In this document: positions 11,374-24,581 of the stretch, in pieces
How positions within the stretch are numbered: the first letter of the stretch is position 1
Layout: every line of letters starts with the position of its first letter
NCBI GenBank assembly: GCA_903851195.1
Contig: CAINNJ010000004.1
Location: 310,001 to 374,000, forward strand
Reading direction: 5' to 3'
Length of the DNA: 64,000 nt
Source of the DNA: an uncultured Acidobacteriia bacterium
Lineage (GTDB): Bacteria > Acidobacteriota > Terriglobia > Bryobacterales > Bryobacteraceae
Made by a program: the position numbers and the translations under genes
Notes under the pieces: model-generated
Told to the model about the DNA's origin: nothing
The model's input: only the letters and a program-made list of their open reading frames with translations
The model's database searches: none

Positions 11374-13311
11374 TCAGGCGCTGGCGGGATTCAGCCGGGG
11401 CGCTCCGCCCGCGGCCAATTGCAGCCGGGGATCCGCGGCAATAGCGTCGTAAAGCGCTTTCATCACGGCATCGTCCGTGGTCGCCGCGTGCTGCATTTCG
11501 GCCGGGTAATGGGCCACGAATTCGAGCCCGGAATCGCTGTAGCGCAGGCGCGCATCGGGATGAGGCACGGACATCTGGAGATCCACGGAGCGCTCCAGCG
11601 CGGCATGCTGCTGCTCGATCGCCGCGCGGTACTTTTCCCAGACGGAATCGACTGCCGCCGTGAGACTGGCCCGCGCGAGTTCCAGCGGTGCATCGGCCTG
11701 CAGCGTAAGAATGACGCTGCGCCAGATAAAATCCGCGCCGGGCATCTGCTTAAAAAGCGCCGAAGGCTGGAACAGCACGGCGTTGGAGAACACCACGATG
11801 CGGCCCGTCGGGTGCATCTCGCCGGGCAGTCCGGCGAATTCCATCAGGTAAATGCGAACCAGGCCGATGTCGATCACATTCCCGGTCACGCCGGAGATGG
11901 TCACGCGATCGCCGATTCGGACGCCGTATCGTCCGATGAGGAAGAAATACGCGACGACGGCCAGAATCACGTTCTGCAGCGCAACCGCGATGCCCGCCGT
12001 TAAAAACCCCGCATAAGTGGCGAGCGACCCGAAATCGGAAATGAAGCCCAGCGCGGTCACGACGGTTACGGCCATGACCACCACAACCCGCCGCAGCAGC
12101 ATGAACTGCCGGCGCCGTCGAACGTCTCGTATGTAGCGGAAGGTGGCTTTTCGCCAGACCGCTGAAAGCGCCAGCAACAACAGCACGGCGGAACCCAGAG
12201 TGGCCGAGCGAAGCAGCAGATAGCGAGTGGTGTCACGTCGCAGCCTGGCCGCGACGCTGTGGATTTCGTTCAAATTCGTCCGCGTGGTCGCCATCATGAT
12301 CTGCTGCTCGCGGATCGGCACCAGAGCCGCGGAGAGTTGCCGGAACCGCGCGGTGAGGTGTTCGATTTCGTGCTGGTCGGCGTTGAGTTGCCGGACGGTA
12401 TCGGTAGCGGAGTCGTTGGTGAGTTCCTCGCTGCGGGCAATGGAACTGCGGATCTCCGTCGTGAGAGGATTCCGCAGAGCTTCGGTTTGCGCCAGCAGGC
12501 TTTCGGTCTCTCCAATGATGGCGGCCGTTTTGGTATCGCTGCCGGAAAGCGAAATAAATTCGGTAAGAAGTGTGACCAGTCCGGCGGATTCCGGCTGGTA
12601 CAAAGACGCCTGACTGCCCGGCGCGGGCGCGGCTGTTTTATCCGGCGCGCCCGCCGTGGCGAGAGCCTTCGGGTCCGCGTGCCGGGCTTCGGGAGCCAGA
12701 GCTTCCAGTTGGCTGATTTGAGCCGCCAGTTGTCCGGATAAACCACCCCCACCGGAGTTGCCGGAAAACTCCGTCACGCTCTGCAGCGTGCGGCGGACCT
12801 CCTCCGCCAGATTGAGTTGTGCCTGCAGTTCGCCGCGTTGCGCCGTGAGACGATCGCGGGCCGCCGCCGTCGCCAATGCCCGGGCTGTCTCCAGTTCGGC
12901 CATTCTCGCCTGAATACCGGCCACTCGCTCGGACGCGCGCTGCAAAGCCTGGTACATACTGCCGGAGCCCGGGACAGGAGCGGCGCCGGCGTTTCCCGGT
13001 TGCGATTCCGCCTGCGGCGAAGCGGCGAGGAGCAGGCTTTCCGTGCGCGCGAAATCGAAGGCCAGTTGCAGGGCTTTGACGGCAGCCGTATGCGTGCTTT
13101 GGTGCAAAACGGGATCGTTTACATAGGTTGCGTCGATCAGCGCATCGACGTGCCGGTACCAGGAAATGGTCCGCGCGAGGTGGGCGATCACGTCGCCCGG
13201 ACGGACGGCTGTGGGAGGAGGCGGCAGGGACTCTGCCCGGCCAGTGCACGGCAGGAAAACGAGAAGAAGGATGGAAACTACGGAGCGCTGAACGCCGGAA
13301 GCAGGATTCAT
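11374..13311 (-). CDS. Mechanosensitive ion channel (MscS family) with long periplasmic domain
   Basis: Inner-membrane protein of 645 residues. A signal peptide (about 1-26) precedes a long soluble region with predicted coiled coil (about 130-360, many Glu/Gln/Arg/Ala heptads). Transmembrane helices follow (SAVLLLLALSAV, LRRVVVVMAVTVVTALGFI, and the pore-lining type helix YAGFLTAGIAVALQNVILAVVAYFFLI). The MscS beta domain comes next (RYGVRIGDRVTISGVTGNVIDIGLVRIYLMEF) and then a C-terminal alpha/beta domain. It probably protects against osmotic downshock or transports small solutes. The pore helix carries Gly/Ala packing as in MscS. Confidence 0.9.
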   Translation of the reverse strand: MNPASGVQRSVVSILLLVFLPCTGRAESLPPPPTAVRPGDVIAHLARTISWYRHVDALIDATYVNDPVLHQSTHTAAVKALQLAFDFARTESLLLAASPQAESQPGNAGAAPVPGSGSMYQALQRASERVAGIQARMAELETARALATAAARDRLTAQRGELQAQLNLAEEVRRTLQSVTEFSGNSGGGGLSGQLAAQISQLEALAPEARHADPKALATAGAPDKTAAPAPGSQASLYQPESAGLVTLLTEFISLSGSDTKTAAIIGETESLLAQTEALRNPLTTEIRSSIARSEELTNDSATDTVRQLNADQHEIEHLTARFRQLSAALVPIREQQIMMATTRTNLNEIHSVAARLRRDTTRYLLLRSATLGSAVLLLLALSAVWRKATFRYIRDVRRRRQFMLLRRVVVVMAVTVVTALGFISDFGSLATYAGFLTAGIAVALQNVILAVVAYFFLIGRYGVRIGDRVTISGVTGNVIDIGLVRIYLMEFAGLPGEMHPTGRIVVFSNAVLFQPSALFKQMPGADFIWRSVILTLQADAPLELARASLTAAVDSVWEKYRAAIEQQHAALERSVDLQMSVPHPDARLRYSDSGLEFVAHYPAEMQHAATTDDAVMKALYDAIAADPRLQLAAGGAPRLNPASA

Positions 13312-13326
13312 CAGCTAACAGAGTGA

Positions 13327-13360
13327 CAGGCCGGGGCCCCTGCGCGGGACACCCGGCCTG
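13327..13360 (-). terminator. Hairpin downstream of the small LEA-like gene's partner region
   Basis: A 9-bp perfect stem (CAGGCCGGG ... CCCGGCCTG) with a 16-base loop sits 13 bases beyond the stop codon of the small lysine-rich gene on the minus strand and just before the MscS start. No T-run. Either a terminator for the small gene or a leader structure for the MscS gene. Confidence 0.4.
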
Positions 13361-13372
13361 CTGCGTCCAGAC

Positions 13373-13630
13373 CTATTGCGTTTTTTCTTTTACTTTGTCC
13401 GCGCCCTTTTCCGTGCCGGAAGCGACTTTGTGCACGCCCTTCTTCGTGGTGCGCTTAATGGCGCGACCGGCCTTTTTAGTGCCCTTTGCAATACCGCTGC
13501 CGGTGTCCTTAACGGCTTCTTTGGTTTCGTGGCCGGCATCCTTCATATCCTGTTTGGCCGTCTGCGCGGAGGCAGCGACGGTCAGAGTCAGCGCGAAGGC
13601 GGTGGCCGAAAGAGCACGTAAAATTTTCAT
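13373..13630 (-). CDS. Small exported lysine-rich, LEA-like protein
   Basis: 85 residues from the ATG at 13630, which gives a signal peptide (MKILRALSATAFALTLTVAASA, cut near AQ). An in-frame start at 13672 adds 14 residues that would spoil the signal. The mature part is almost entirely Lys, Thr, Ala, Gly, Asp and Glu in a loose repeat (KQDMKDAGHETKEAVKDTG, KGTKKAGRAIKRTTKKG, GTEKGADKVKEKTQ). This resembles the amphipathic 11-residue pattern of late-embryogenesis-abundant group 3 proteins. GAGGA lies about 13 bases upstream of the start. Function unknown; a periplasmic stress or desiccation role is only an inference from composition. Confidence 0.7.
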   Translation of the reverse strand: MKILRALSATAFALTLTVAASAQTAKQDMKDAGHETKEAVKDTGSGIAKGTKKAGRAIKRTTKKGVHKVASGTEKGADKVKEKTQ

Positions 13631-13715
13631 TGGATGGAGTCCTCGCTCTGGATACAGCAATGGAATGGCCACCTTAAGGGGTTTTCATACAAGGGGTTTT
13701 CATGCCGGGCGCCGT

Positions 13716-18494
<4,779 letters not shown>

Positions 18495-18508
18495 CATCGT
18501 AAAAACGA

Positions 18509-18524
18509 TATATTGAGCAATATA
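18509..18524. promoter_or_regulatory. Perfect palindrome overlapping the start codon of the MpaB-family gene
   Basis: TATATTG-AG-CAATATA: 7-base arms, 2-base centre, with the last A being the first base of the ATG at 18524. A TTGACA hexamer lies at 18491-18496. The position between promoter and start codon is what is expected of an operator. The same TATATTGnnCAA core recurs at 25518, just before another gene. Confidence 0.45.
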
Positions 18525-19672
18525 TGGCAAGCGGATCCTCCACCGGACTTATCTGGACCAACGAAACACTTCAGCCTCTGCGCAGCGTGGGTGATCCGCT
18601 CGCGGACGCCGTCATCACGGAGCTTTTCGCCGATGGCGGCGTGGACGCCATGAACGCGCTGATGCGCGAGTTCGTGGCGAACGAGCACCCGGTGCCCGCC
18701 AGTCTGCCGGCTCCGGTGCGCGACTACCTCGAACAGTCCAGCCTGCTGCCGGCGTGGGCCGACCAGGCGATGATCGACGCGGGCAGCGACGTTTTCTGGC
18801 GTTTCGGTCCGCGAATTATCCTGATTCTCTGCTGCTATTCCCTGCCTTTTTGCTATTTGGGCAAAAACGGCGTGCCGGTGCTCGCTCTGACCAACCGTCT
18901 CGGCAGCAATTCGCGCCGCCGCATCGTGGAAACCGCGCAGATGGTTGTCGATTGTCTGCATACGGGAGGGCTGACCAGTCCGCAGGGTCGCGGTCGCCTG
19001 ACCATCCAGAAAGTCCGGCTGATGCACGCGGCGATTCGCCGTCTGGCGCCGACCGCGCCTACCTACCTGCCGGAGTTCGGCATGCCGGTGAATCAGGAAG
19101 ATCTGGCCGGAACGCTGATGTCGTTCTCCTGGATCGGCATCGACGGGCTGCTCAAACTCGACATTCCGCTGACCGCGCATGACCAGCAGGCCTATCTTCA
19201 TACCTGGAATGTGATTGGCCACATGCTGGGCGTTCAGGACGGCCTGCTGCCCGCCACCCCGGCGGAAGCGAAAGCCCTGACGAATGCCATCGCGGTGCAT
19301 CAGTTCGGACCCACGCAGGATGCCAAAGACCTGACCGCGGCGCTGATCGATATGATGGCCCACGTGCTGCCGGGCAATATCTTCGATCACGTGCCGTCCC
19401 TGATGATTCGGTACTTTCTGGGCAAACAGCAGGCTTCGTGGCTCGGCGTGGAGGACGGACGAATTGCCGATCTGATGGCCGCTCCGCTGCGCCTGCTGGG
19501 CCGCGAGTTCGGCAGCGTGATCGAGGATTCCCGCGTCGTCGGCGACATCGCGGAGCGGGCAGGCCAGGCTCTGATCAACTCGATTCTCTGCGTGGAGCGT
19601 GGCGGCAACCGGCCGGGTTTCGCGATTCCGCAGCAGTTAAAAGAAGTCTGGGGCGTAAACTGGACGTCGTAA
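18524..19672 (+). CDS. MpaB-family (DUF2236) oxygenase-like protein
   Basis: 382 residues. The characteristic region LPEFGMPVNQEDLAGTLMSFSWIGIDGL matches the central part of the DUF2236/MpaB family, which includes rubber oxygenase-type heme proteins and the fungal MpaB oxygenase. Conserved histidines that could ligate heme are present (MHAAIRRL, HTWNVIGHMLG). No signal peptide is seen. The physiological substrate is unknown. A palindrome overlaps the start codon and suggests control by a small dimeric repressor. It stands alone: 29 bases after the DUF885 gene and 114 bases before the next. Confidence 0.82.
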   Translation: MASGSSTGLIWTNETLQPLRSVGDPLADAVITELFADGGVDAMNALMREFVANEHPVPASLPAPVRDYLEQSSLLPAWADQAMIDAGSDVFWRFGPRIILILCCYSLPFCYLGKNGVPVLALTNRLGSNSRRRIVETAQMVVDCLHTGGLTSPQGRGRLTIQKVRLMHAAIRRLAPTAPTYLPEFGMPVNQEDLAGTLMSFSWIGIDGLLKLDIPLTAHDQQAYLHTWNVIGHMLGVQDGLLPATPAEAKALTNAIAVHQFGPTQDAKDLTAALIDMMAHVLPGNIFDHVPSLMIRYFLGKQQASWLGVEDGRIADLMAAPLRLLGREFGSVIEDSRVVGDIAERAGQALINSILCVERGGNRPGFAIPQQLKEVWGVNWTS

Positions 19673-19786
19673 ATTTCCGCAGTTCGTCGGCTGGTGTGAG
19701 CCCCTCGTCGGCGAATCCCGCGCTTCGTCGCGAAAGTCGCGATGTTCCGGCCAAACCGGCATAGCCTCGTTAGCGGAGGCGACACA

Positions 19787-20467
19787 ATGCTCGCAAACAA
19801 ACTGATTCTGATGACCCTTTCGGCAGCCGCTCTGGCGCCTGCCCTTTTCGCGGCCCGTTTCGATGAGAAGGTCCGCAACGATTTCTTCGCCGGTTTCGCG
19901 GGCGACCGCACCGCCCTCGAACGGGGGATGCGCGTTTCGGGCGAAATGATCGCGCAGGACCCGAACGGTTCCGCCGAAGCGCTGGCCTGGCACGGCGGCG
20001 GGCTGATGTTTCAGGCAGGACAGAAATTTCAGCAGGGCGACGTCGCGGCGGGCGGCGAACTCTGGGGCAAAGCGTCGGCCGAAATGGAGAAAGCCGGCGC
20101 CCTGGCGCCCGACAGCCCCGCGGTTCTGGTTCCGCGCGCCGCCGTCTGGTTTGCCGCTTCCCGAACGGCCCCGCCGCAAATGAGCAAGCCGATTCTGGAG
20201 AAAGCGGTCGCCGATTACGAACACGTTCACGACCTGCAAAAAGACTTCTTCGAGACCCTGAGCGTCCATATGCGCGGCGAACTGCTCTTCGGCCTCGCGG
20301 ATGGCTACGCACGCCTCGGCAACGACGAGAAAGCGCGGATGTATTTCACGAAACTGTCCGCCATAGGGCCGGAGACCGGTCATCAGGAGCAGGCGGCAAA
20401 GTTTCTGGCGGGCGAGAAATACGCGATAACGGGCACGGGCTGCCACGGCTGCCACACAGGCAAATAG
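19787..20467 (+). CDS. Exported helical-repeat-like protein with C-terminal CxxCH
   Basis: 226 residues from the ATG at 19787, which has GGAGG 8 bases upstream and gives a signal peptide (ANKLILMTLSAAALAPALFA). The body is helical and TPR-like in feel (AWHGGGLMFQAGQKFQQGD, DGYARLGNDEKARMYFTKL). It ends GTGCHGCHTGK: one CxxCH heme-attachment motif only five residues from the C-terminus. That is an odd place for a functional heme, because no cytochrome domain surrounds it, and I see no clear distal ligand. I do not recognise the family. Stands 18 bases before the histidine kinase gene on the same strand and may share its transcript. Confidence 0.75.
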   Translation: MLANKLILMTLSAAALAPALFAARFDEKVRNDFFAGFAGDRTALERGMRVSGEMIAQDPNGSAEALAWHGGGLMFQAGQKFQQGDVAAGGELWGKASAEMEKAGALAPDSPAVLVPRAAVWFAASRTAPPQMSKPILEKAVADYEHVHDLQKDFFETLSVHMRGELLFGLADGYARLGNDEKARMYFTKLSAIGPETGHQEQAAKFLAGEKYAITGTGCHGCHTGK

Positions 20468-20484
20468 CCCGGCTAAACTGAGGC

Positions 20485-21567
20485 TTGACTGTGAACAACC
20501 GAGTCTGGCTCCCGCGCGGCTTACCGTCAGGCTGGGTGGTGCTTTCCCACATCGCGATGGGGGCGGTTCCGGGGCTCATTCAGGTGGTCTTCAATGGAAT
20601 GGGTCTCCGGGGCTTCCGCACCTGGGCGCTAACCGGGTCCGTCTACTCGCTTTGTATCGGACTACCCTGCTGGCAATTTTTGCCGCAGGTCATGCGGGCA
20701 CTGGCGGACCGGTCACTCGTCACGCGCGTGGCGGCGGGAGCAGGTTTCTTTGCCGTCTTCGGGGTGGCGGGCTGTTTCGTCGCGAATCTGATTCTGCTGG
20801 TGTGCGGGCTGATGAGCATGCGGGCTTTCGGCTCCATTTTCTGGTGGACGCTGCGGGTCAGTCTGGCGATCACTTTTTCGTTCGGCACGCTGACTCTCAC
20901 CATCGCCGTACTGAAGGCCAAACTCGACGAGACTACCGAAGAGTTGCACCGGCAGCAAATCGCCGAAGAGAGGCACAGCAAGATTCTGGCGGAGGCCCGG
21001 TACGCCTCACTCGAATCGCGTGTGCATCCGCACTTTCTGTTCAACACGCTGAACTCGATCTCGGCCCTGATTCGCGAAAATCCCGCGGAGGCGGAACGGA
21101 TGGTCGAGCGCCTCTCGGTCCTGCTCCGGTACTCGCTCGACAGTGAACGGGCCGGGCTTGTGCCGCTGGCCGACGAACTCCGGGTGGTGCGCGAGTATCT
21201 GGCCATCGAGCAGGTGCGGTTCGGCGCACGGTTGCGCTACCGGCTCGACGCGGAGGAGGCCGCGGCATCCCGGCTGGTACCCGCGCTTTCCGTGCAGACC
21301 TTGGTGGAGAACAGCGTGAAATACGCGGTGGGCGCGGCGCGCGGCGGGGCGGAAATCGTGATTACGGCGCGACTCGAAGGCGGACTCATGAAAGTAGAGG
21401 TGTCCGATGACGGACCGGGCTTCGATCCCGCGGTCAGTCTGAAACCGGGGCACGGCCTGGACTTACTGCGGCGCCGCCTCGAAAGTCTGTTCGGCGCGGC
21501 GGCTCTGCTGCAGGTGAACGCGGCAAACGGACGGACATCCGTGGCATTTCAGGTCACGGCCGCATGA
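20485..21567 (+). CDS. LytS/YehU-type sensor histidine kinase
   Basis: Membrane sensor kinase of about 360 residues. Four transmembrane helices lie in about 17-145 (VVLSHIAMGAVPGLIQVVF, TWALTGSVYSLCIGL, GAGFFAVFGVAGCFVANLILLVCGL, LAITFSFGTLTLTIAVL). A short coiled coil precedes the phospho-acceptor box HPHFLFNTLNS (181-191) and an HATPase domain (LVENSVKYAVGAARGG, DDGPGFDPAVSLKPGHGLDLLRRRL). The start is either TTG 20485 or GTG 20491. Its stop overlaps the response regulator start by 4 bases, the classical LytS/LytTR arrangement. The signal it senses is not evident. Confidence 0.93.
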   Translation: MTVNNRVWLPRGLPSGWVVLSHIAMGAVPGLIQVVFNGMGLRGFRTWALTGSVYSLCIGLPCWQFLPQVMRALADRSLVTRVAAGAGFFAVFGVAGCFVANLILLVCGLMSMRAFGSIFWWTLRVSLAITFSFGTLTLTIAVLKAKLDETTEELHRQQIAEERHSKILAEARYASLESRVHPHFLFNTLNSISALIRENPAEAERMVERLSVLLRYSLDSERAGLVPLADELRVVREYLAIEQVRFGARLRYRLDAEEAAASRLVPALSVQTLVENSVKYAVGAARGGAEIVITARLEGGLMKVEVSDDGPGFDPAVSLKPGHGLDLLRRRLESLFGAAALLQVNAANGRTSVAFQVTAA

Positions 21568-22322
21568 TTCGCGCGTGGCTGGTGGACGATGAAGAGTTGG
21601 CGATCCGGCGGCTGGGACGAATGCTGGAGGCGACCGGTCGCGTGCAGGTGGCGGGGTCGAGCACCGATCCGGAAGAAGCCCTGGCGCAGCTGAACGAGAA
21701 TAGCGTGGATGCCGTGTTTCTCGATATCGAGATGCCGGGCTACAACGGTTTCGAACTGCTGCGGCGCCTCGAAACGCGGCCCGCCGTCGTCTTCGTCACG
21801 GCCTACGATCAGTACGCCGTGCGAGCCTTCGAAGCCAACGGGACGGACTACCTGCTGAAACCCGTAACGGCGGAAACGCTGGACCGGGCCATTGCCAAAC
21901 TCGAACGGGCGCGCGCGGTGGATCCCGATGAGTACCGCCTGATGCTGGCCCGGTTGACCGCGGCGCTCGATCTTAGCGGCCGGCAGTACCCGCGGCGCAT
22001 TGCATCAAAACTGGGCGACCGCGTGCAGTTCATCGACGTCGACAAAATCCCCTATTTCTTTGCCGAAGGGAAACTGACTTATGCGGTCTCGGCGGGCAAG
22101 AACTTCGTGGTGGACGATTCCATCGTGCAGCTGGAAGCGAAGCTCGACCCCGGCCAGTTCCACAGAATTCACCGGGGTTATCTGGTAAATCTGACATCCG
22201 TGGCCGAAGTCTGTTCGTGGTTCGGAGGCAAAATGGTGGCGCGCCTCAACGATGCGGCGAAAACCGAACTGCCGATTGCCAGAGACCGTGTACGGAGTCT
22301 GAAGGACAGGCTGGGATTCTGA
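21564..22322 (+). CDS. LytTR-family response regulator
   Basis: 252 residues. The receiver domain is about 1-120 with acidic pocket VDDEE (8-11), phospho-acceptor D54 in FLDIEMPG, and the conserved T and K (VTAYD, LLKPV). The LytTR DNA-binding domain (about 150-250) is recognised by KLGDRVQFIDVDKIPYFFAEGKLTYAV and FHRIHRGYLVNLTSVAEV. It partners the kinase with which it overlaps by 4 bases. The gene after it, an outer-membrane-like protein, is a reasonable target given the short 55-base gap, though no paired LytTR repeats were identified there. Confidence 0.95.
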   Translation: MIRAWLVDDEELAIRRLGRMLEATGRVQVAGSSTDPEEALAQLNENSVDAVFLDIEMPGYNGFELLRRLETRPAVVFVTAYDQYAVRAFEANGTDYLLKPVTAETLDRAIAKLERARAVDPDEYRLMLARLTAALDLSGRQYPRRIASKLGDRVQFIDVDKIPYFFAEGKLTYAVSAGKNFVVDDSIVQLEAKLDPGQFHRIHRGYLVNLTSVAEVCSWFGGKMVARLNDAAKTELPIARDRVRSLKDRLGF

Positions 22323-22377
22323 CAGGCCCCGGCGGCGTTTGACGTGCACGGGGAGAAAGTTGATTTCCGGAGGACGT

Positions 22378-23436
22378 TTGAAAACCTTACTTGCACTCGG
22401 GATGTTAGTGGCCGCTCCCGTCTACGGCCAGAATCTGACGGCGAACGAACGCGAGGAGATGCAGGGGCAGATCCGCCGCCTGGAAGAGCGTCTGGCACTG
22501 GTGGAAGACACGCTGCAGACGCTGCTGCGCGAGCGCGCGGCTGCTCCATCTCTGGTAGTTCCGGCAACTCCCGCGCCCGCGGTTCCTGTCAGTCCCGATT
22601 CCGCCATCACCACGTCCGCGCGCCTTGCAGTTGCCCGGCGGGAAATCACGCCACCGGAGTTGATTCCCGAAATCGGCAAAATCGGGGCCGAAGTGGGCAT
22701 TCTCTTCAACGGGGCTTCCAATCCGTTCCGGCTCAACAGCGGCGCGGATGTGGGCGGCTTCATCGACCTGCCTCTGTTCGATAAACCGGACTGGCTGCAC
22801 GGCAAAATATCCTACGAGATTTCCATCGGTCTTTCGCGTTCGAAGACCACTTTTGCGACCACGTCCAACGTCGCCCAGGTGGCGAACCTGACCGTGCTCA
22901 ACACGCTGAATTCGAACGGCGGGGCGCAGAATATCCTCGACGCCGTCACGGGCACCGGCTCCGCGCCGTTCCCGGTAACGGCGAAGACTGAGACGAACAT
23001 GAAACTGCTGCAGGTGGTGCCTTTTTCGCTCAAGTACACCAGCACGGCGCTTGATCGTTTTCGGCTCCGCCCCTACGCCCTGATCGGCTTCGGCACCTAC
23101 GTCACGATCCACTCGCAATCGCCGTTCAACACAGGCGTGCGGCAGGACGCGAATCTCTCGCCGGCCGTGCTGGCGCTGGTGAATCAGTTGTTCGGCGGAA
23201 CCGCCCCGTTCGGTGGCCCGCTGGTGGCCGGGCAGATCAGCCAGTCCCCGGAACTGGAGGCCCGCGGCCTGCCCGGCGGCCACGGCAATCTGGATTTGGG
23301 CTGGCTGACAGGCGGCGGCGTCGAAGTGCGGCTCAGCCGCAATTTCTCGTTCGGCTTCGACGGCCGCTGGAATCGCATCGCGGGTGCGCCCGGCGCGCTG
23401 ACCACTTACGGCGGCCGGCTGGGCTTTCACTTCTGA
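22378..23436 (+). CDS. Exported outer-membrane beta-barrel-like protein
   Basis: 352 residues from a TTG start at 22378, chosen because GGAGGA lies just 3-4 bases before it and it begins a proper signal peptide (MKTLLALGMLVAAPVYGQ). Longer in-frame starts lack both. A short coiled coil (EREEMQGQIRRLEERLALVEDTLQTLL) precedes a Pro/Val linker and about 250 residues of alternating polar/hydrophobic strands ending in an aromatic C-terminus (LTTYGGRLGFHF, terminal Phe), as in outer-membrane barrels. No named family recognised. It follows the LytS/LytTR pair and may be regulated by it. Confidence 0.75.
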   Translation: MKTLLALGMLVAAPVYGQNLTANEREEMQGQIRRLEERLALVEDTLQTLLRERAAAPSLVVPATPAPAVPVSPDSAITTSARLAVARREITPPELIPEIGKIGAEVGILFNGASNPFRLNSGADVGGFIDLPLFDKPDWLHGKISYEISIGLSRSKTTFATTSNVAQVANLTVLNTLNSNGGAQNILDAVTGTGSAPFPVTAKTETNMKLLQVVPFSLKYTSTALDRFRLRPYALIGFGTYVTIHSQSPFNTGVRQDANLSPAVLALVNQLFGGTAPFGGPLVAGQISQSPELEARGLPGGHGNLDLGWLTGGGVEVRLSRNFSFGFDGRWNRIAGAPGALTTYGGRLGFHF

Positions 23437-23440
23437 CCGG

Positions 23441-24520
23441 CTAACTGCCGATCATCCACTTATGCCCGGTAGGTTGCGCGCTGCCACCGGCCGGCTCATC
23501 CGTAATCGCAAGCGCCGTCACACCGCTCAGTAGCGCGGCATTGCGGAACTGCAGCGTCGCCCGGTTCGCGGCATCCGGATTGAATGTCCCGGCGCTGGCG
23601 ATGGCGGGTCCGGCGGATCGCACCAGCCAGAGCTGGTATGTGCGATTGGCCGGAAGCGCCGGCAGACGAGTTCCGTAAAATACCATCTGTGAACCTTCCG
23701 CGAGAAGTGCATGTCCCTCCGCGGACTGGCCTTTTTCCGTGCCCCGCAGACGGATAACGCGCAGCGACGGCTCGCTCAGGAGCGAAGCGACCTGCGTCGT
23801 CTGATCGGCGCGGCGTCGTTCGATTTCGAGGAGCGTCCGGTACTGCGAAACCTGCCGTTCCAGATCCGCCGCCCGGGCGGTGGCCGCGGCGAGACGCTGC
23901 TGGGATTCTTCGAGCGCTGCGTTGCGAACAAGTGGCGCCGCCGCGGTGTTTTCCGCCGGACGCGGCGGGGGCTGCTGCCTCGCGAGTTCCGCGGTCAGTT
24001 GCGCCGTGCGCTCTTTCTCGCGGGTGAGTTCGGCGTTGAGAGCGGCGAGTGCCTGGGCTCGCGCCGGATCCTCGGCCACTTGCGCCGGCGGGACAGTCGC
24101 AGGAGCCGGCACTTCGACGACCCTGTTTGACGGCACGATCAACGGCGCGGGATAAACCGGCGAAAACGTGAGCGACGGAGCGGGCAACCGCTGCAACAAG
24201 ACCAGACCGACCACCGTGACCGCGAGCGCCATAGCGCCTGCCCCGGACATCACCGGCACCCACGAATTCCACCAGCCCGTCCGGGCTTTCGGTGCAGGAG
24301 CGATGGAATCCAGCAGCCGGGCGCGCAGATCCCGTGATGGCTTCGCCTCCGGAGTCGCAGCCGCTACGGCGTACCAGATGCCTCGTGCCCGCGCGACCTC
24401 GGTGGTGCAGGTTTCACACCGGTCACGCAGGTGTTCGTCGATCTGCCGAGCTTCCTCGTCCCCCAGGTTGCCGAGGGCGTAAAAAGCATAATCGTCCTCT
24501 GGGAACCCGGGGCAGCGCAT
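23441..24520 (-). CDS. RskA-like anti-sigma factor
   Basis: 359 residues. The N-terminal anti-sigma region has a zinc-type motif (DEHLRDRCETC, spacing His-x4-Cys-x2-Cys rather than the usual x3), followed by a transmembrane helix (VMSGAGAMALAVTVVGLVLL, about 95-115), a Pro/Ala linker and coiled coil (ALNAELTREKERTAQLTAELAR), and a periplasmic RskA C-terminal domain (VRSAGPAIASAGTFNPDAA). It should hold an ECF sigma factor at the membrane and release it on proteolysis. No sigma gene is adjacent; the only one in the window is at 32.9 kb and has its own anti-sigma. It converges tail to tail with the outer-membrane-like gene, 4 bases apart. Confidence 0.85.
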   Translation of the reverse strand: MRCPGFPEDDYAFYALGNLGDEEARQIDEHLRDRCETCTTEVARARGIWYAVAAATPEAKPSRDLRARLLDSIAPAPKARTGWWNSWVPVMSGAGAMALAVTVVGLVLLQRLPAPSLTFSPVYPAPLIVPSNRVVEVPAPATVPPAQVAEDPARAQALAALNAELTREKERTAQLTAELARQQPPPRPAENTAAAPLVRNAALEESQQRLAAATARAADLERQVSQYRTLLEIERRRADQTTQVASLLSEPSLRVIRLRGTEKGQSAEGHALLAEGSQMVFYGTRLPALPANRTYQLWLVRSAGPAIASAGTFNPDAANRATLQFRNAALLSGVTALAITDEPAGGSAQPTGHKWMIGS

Positions 24521-24581
24521 GCGAATAGAGATCTCACCTATAGAGTACGGTGTGACCGCTATGCCGGATTGATTCAGGTTG

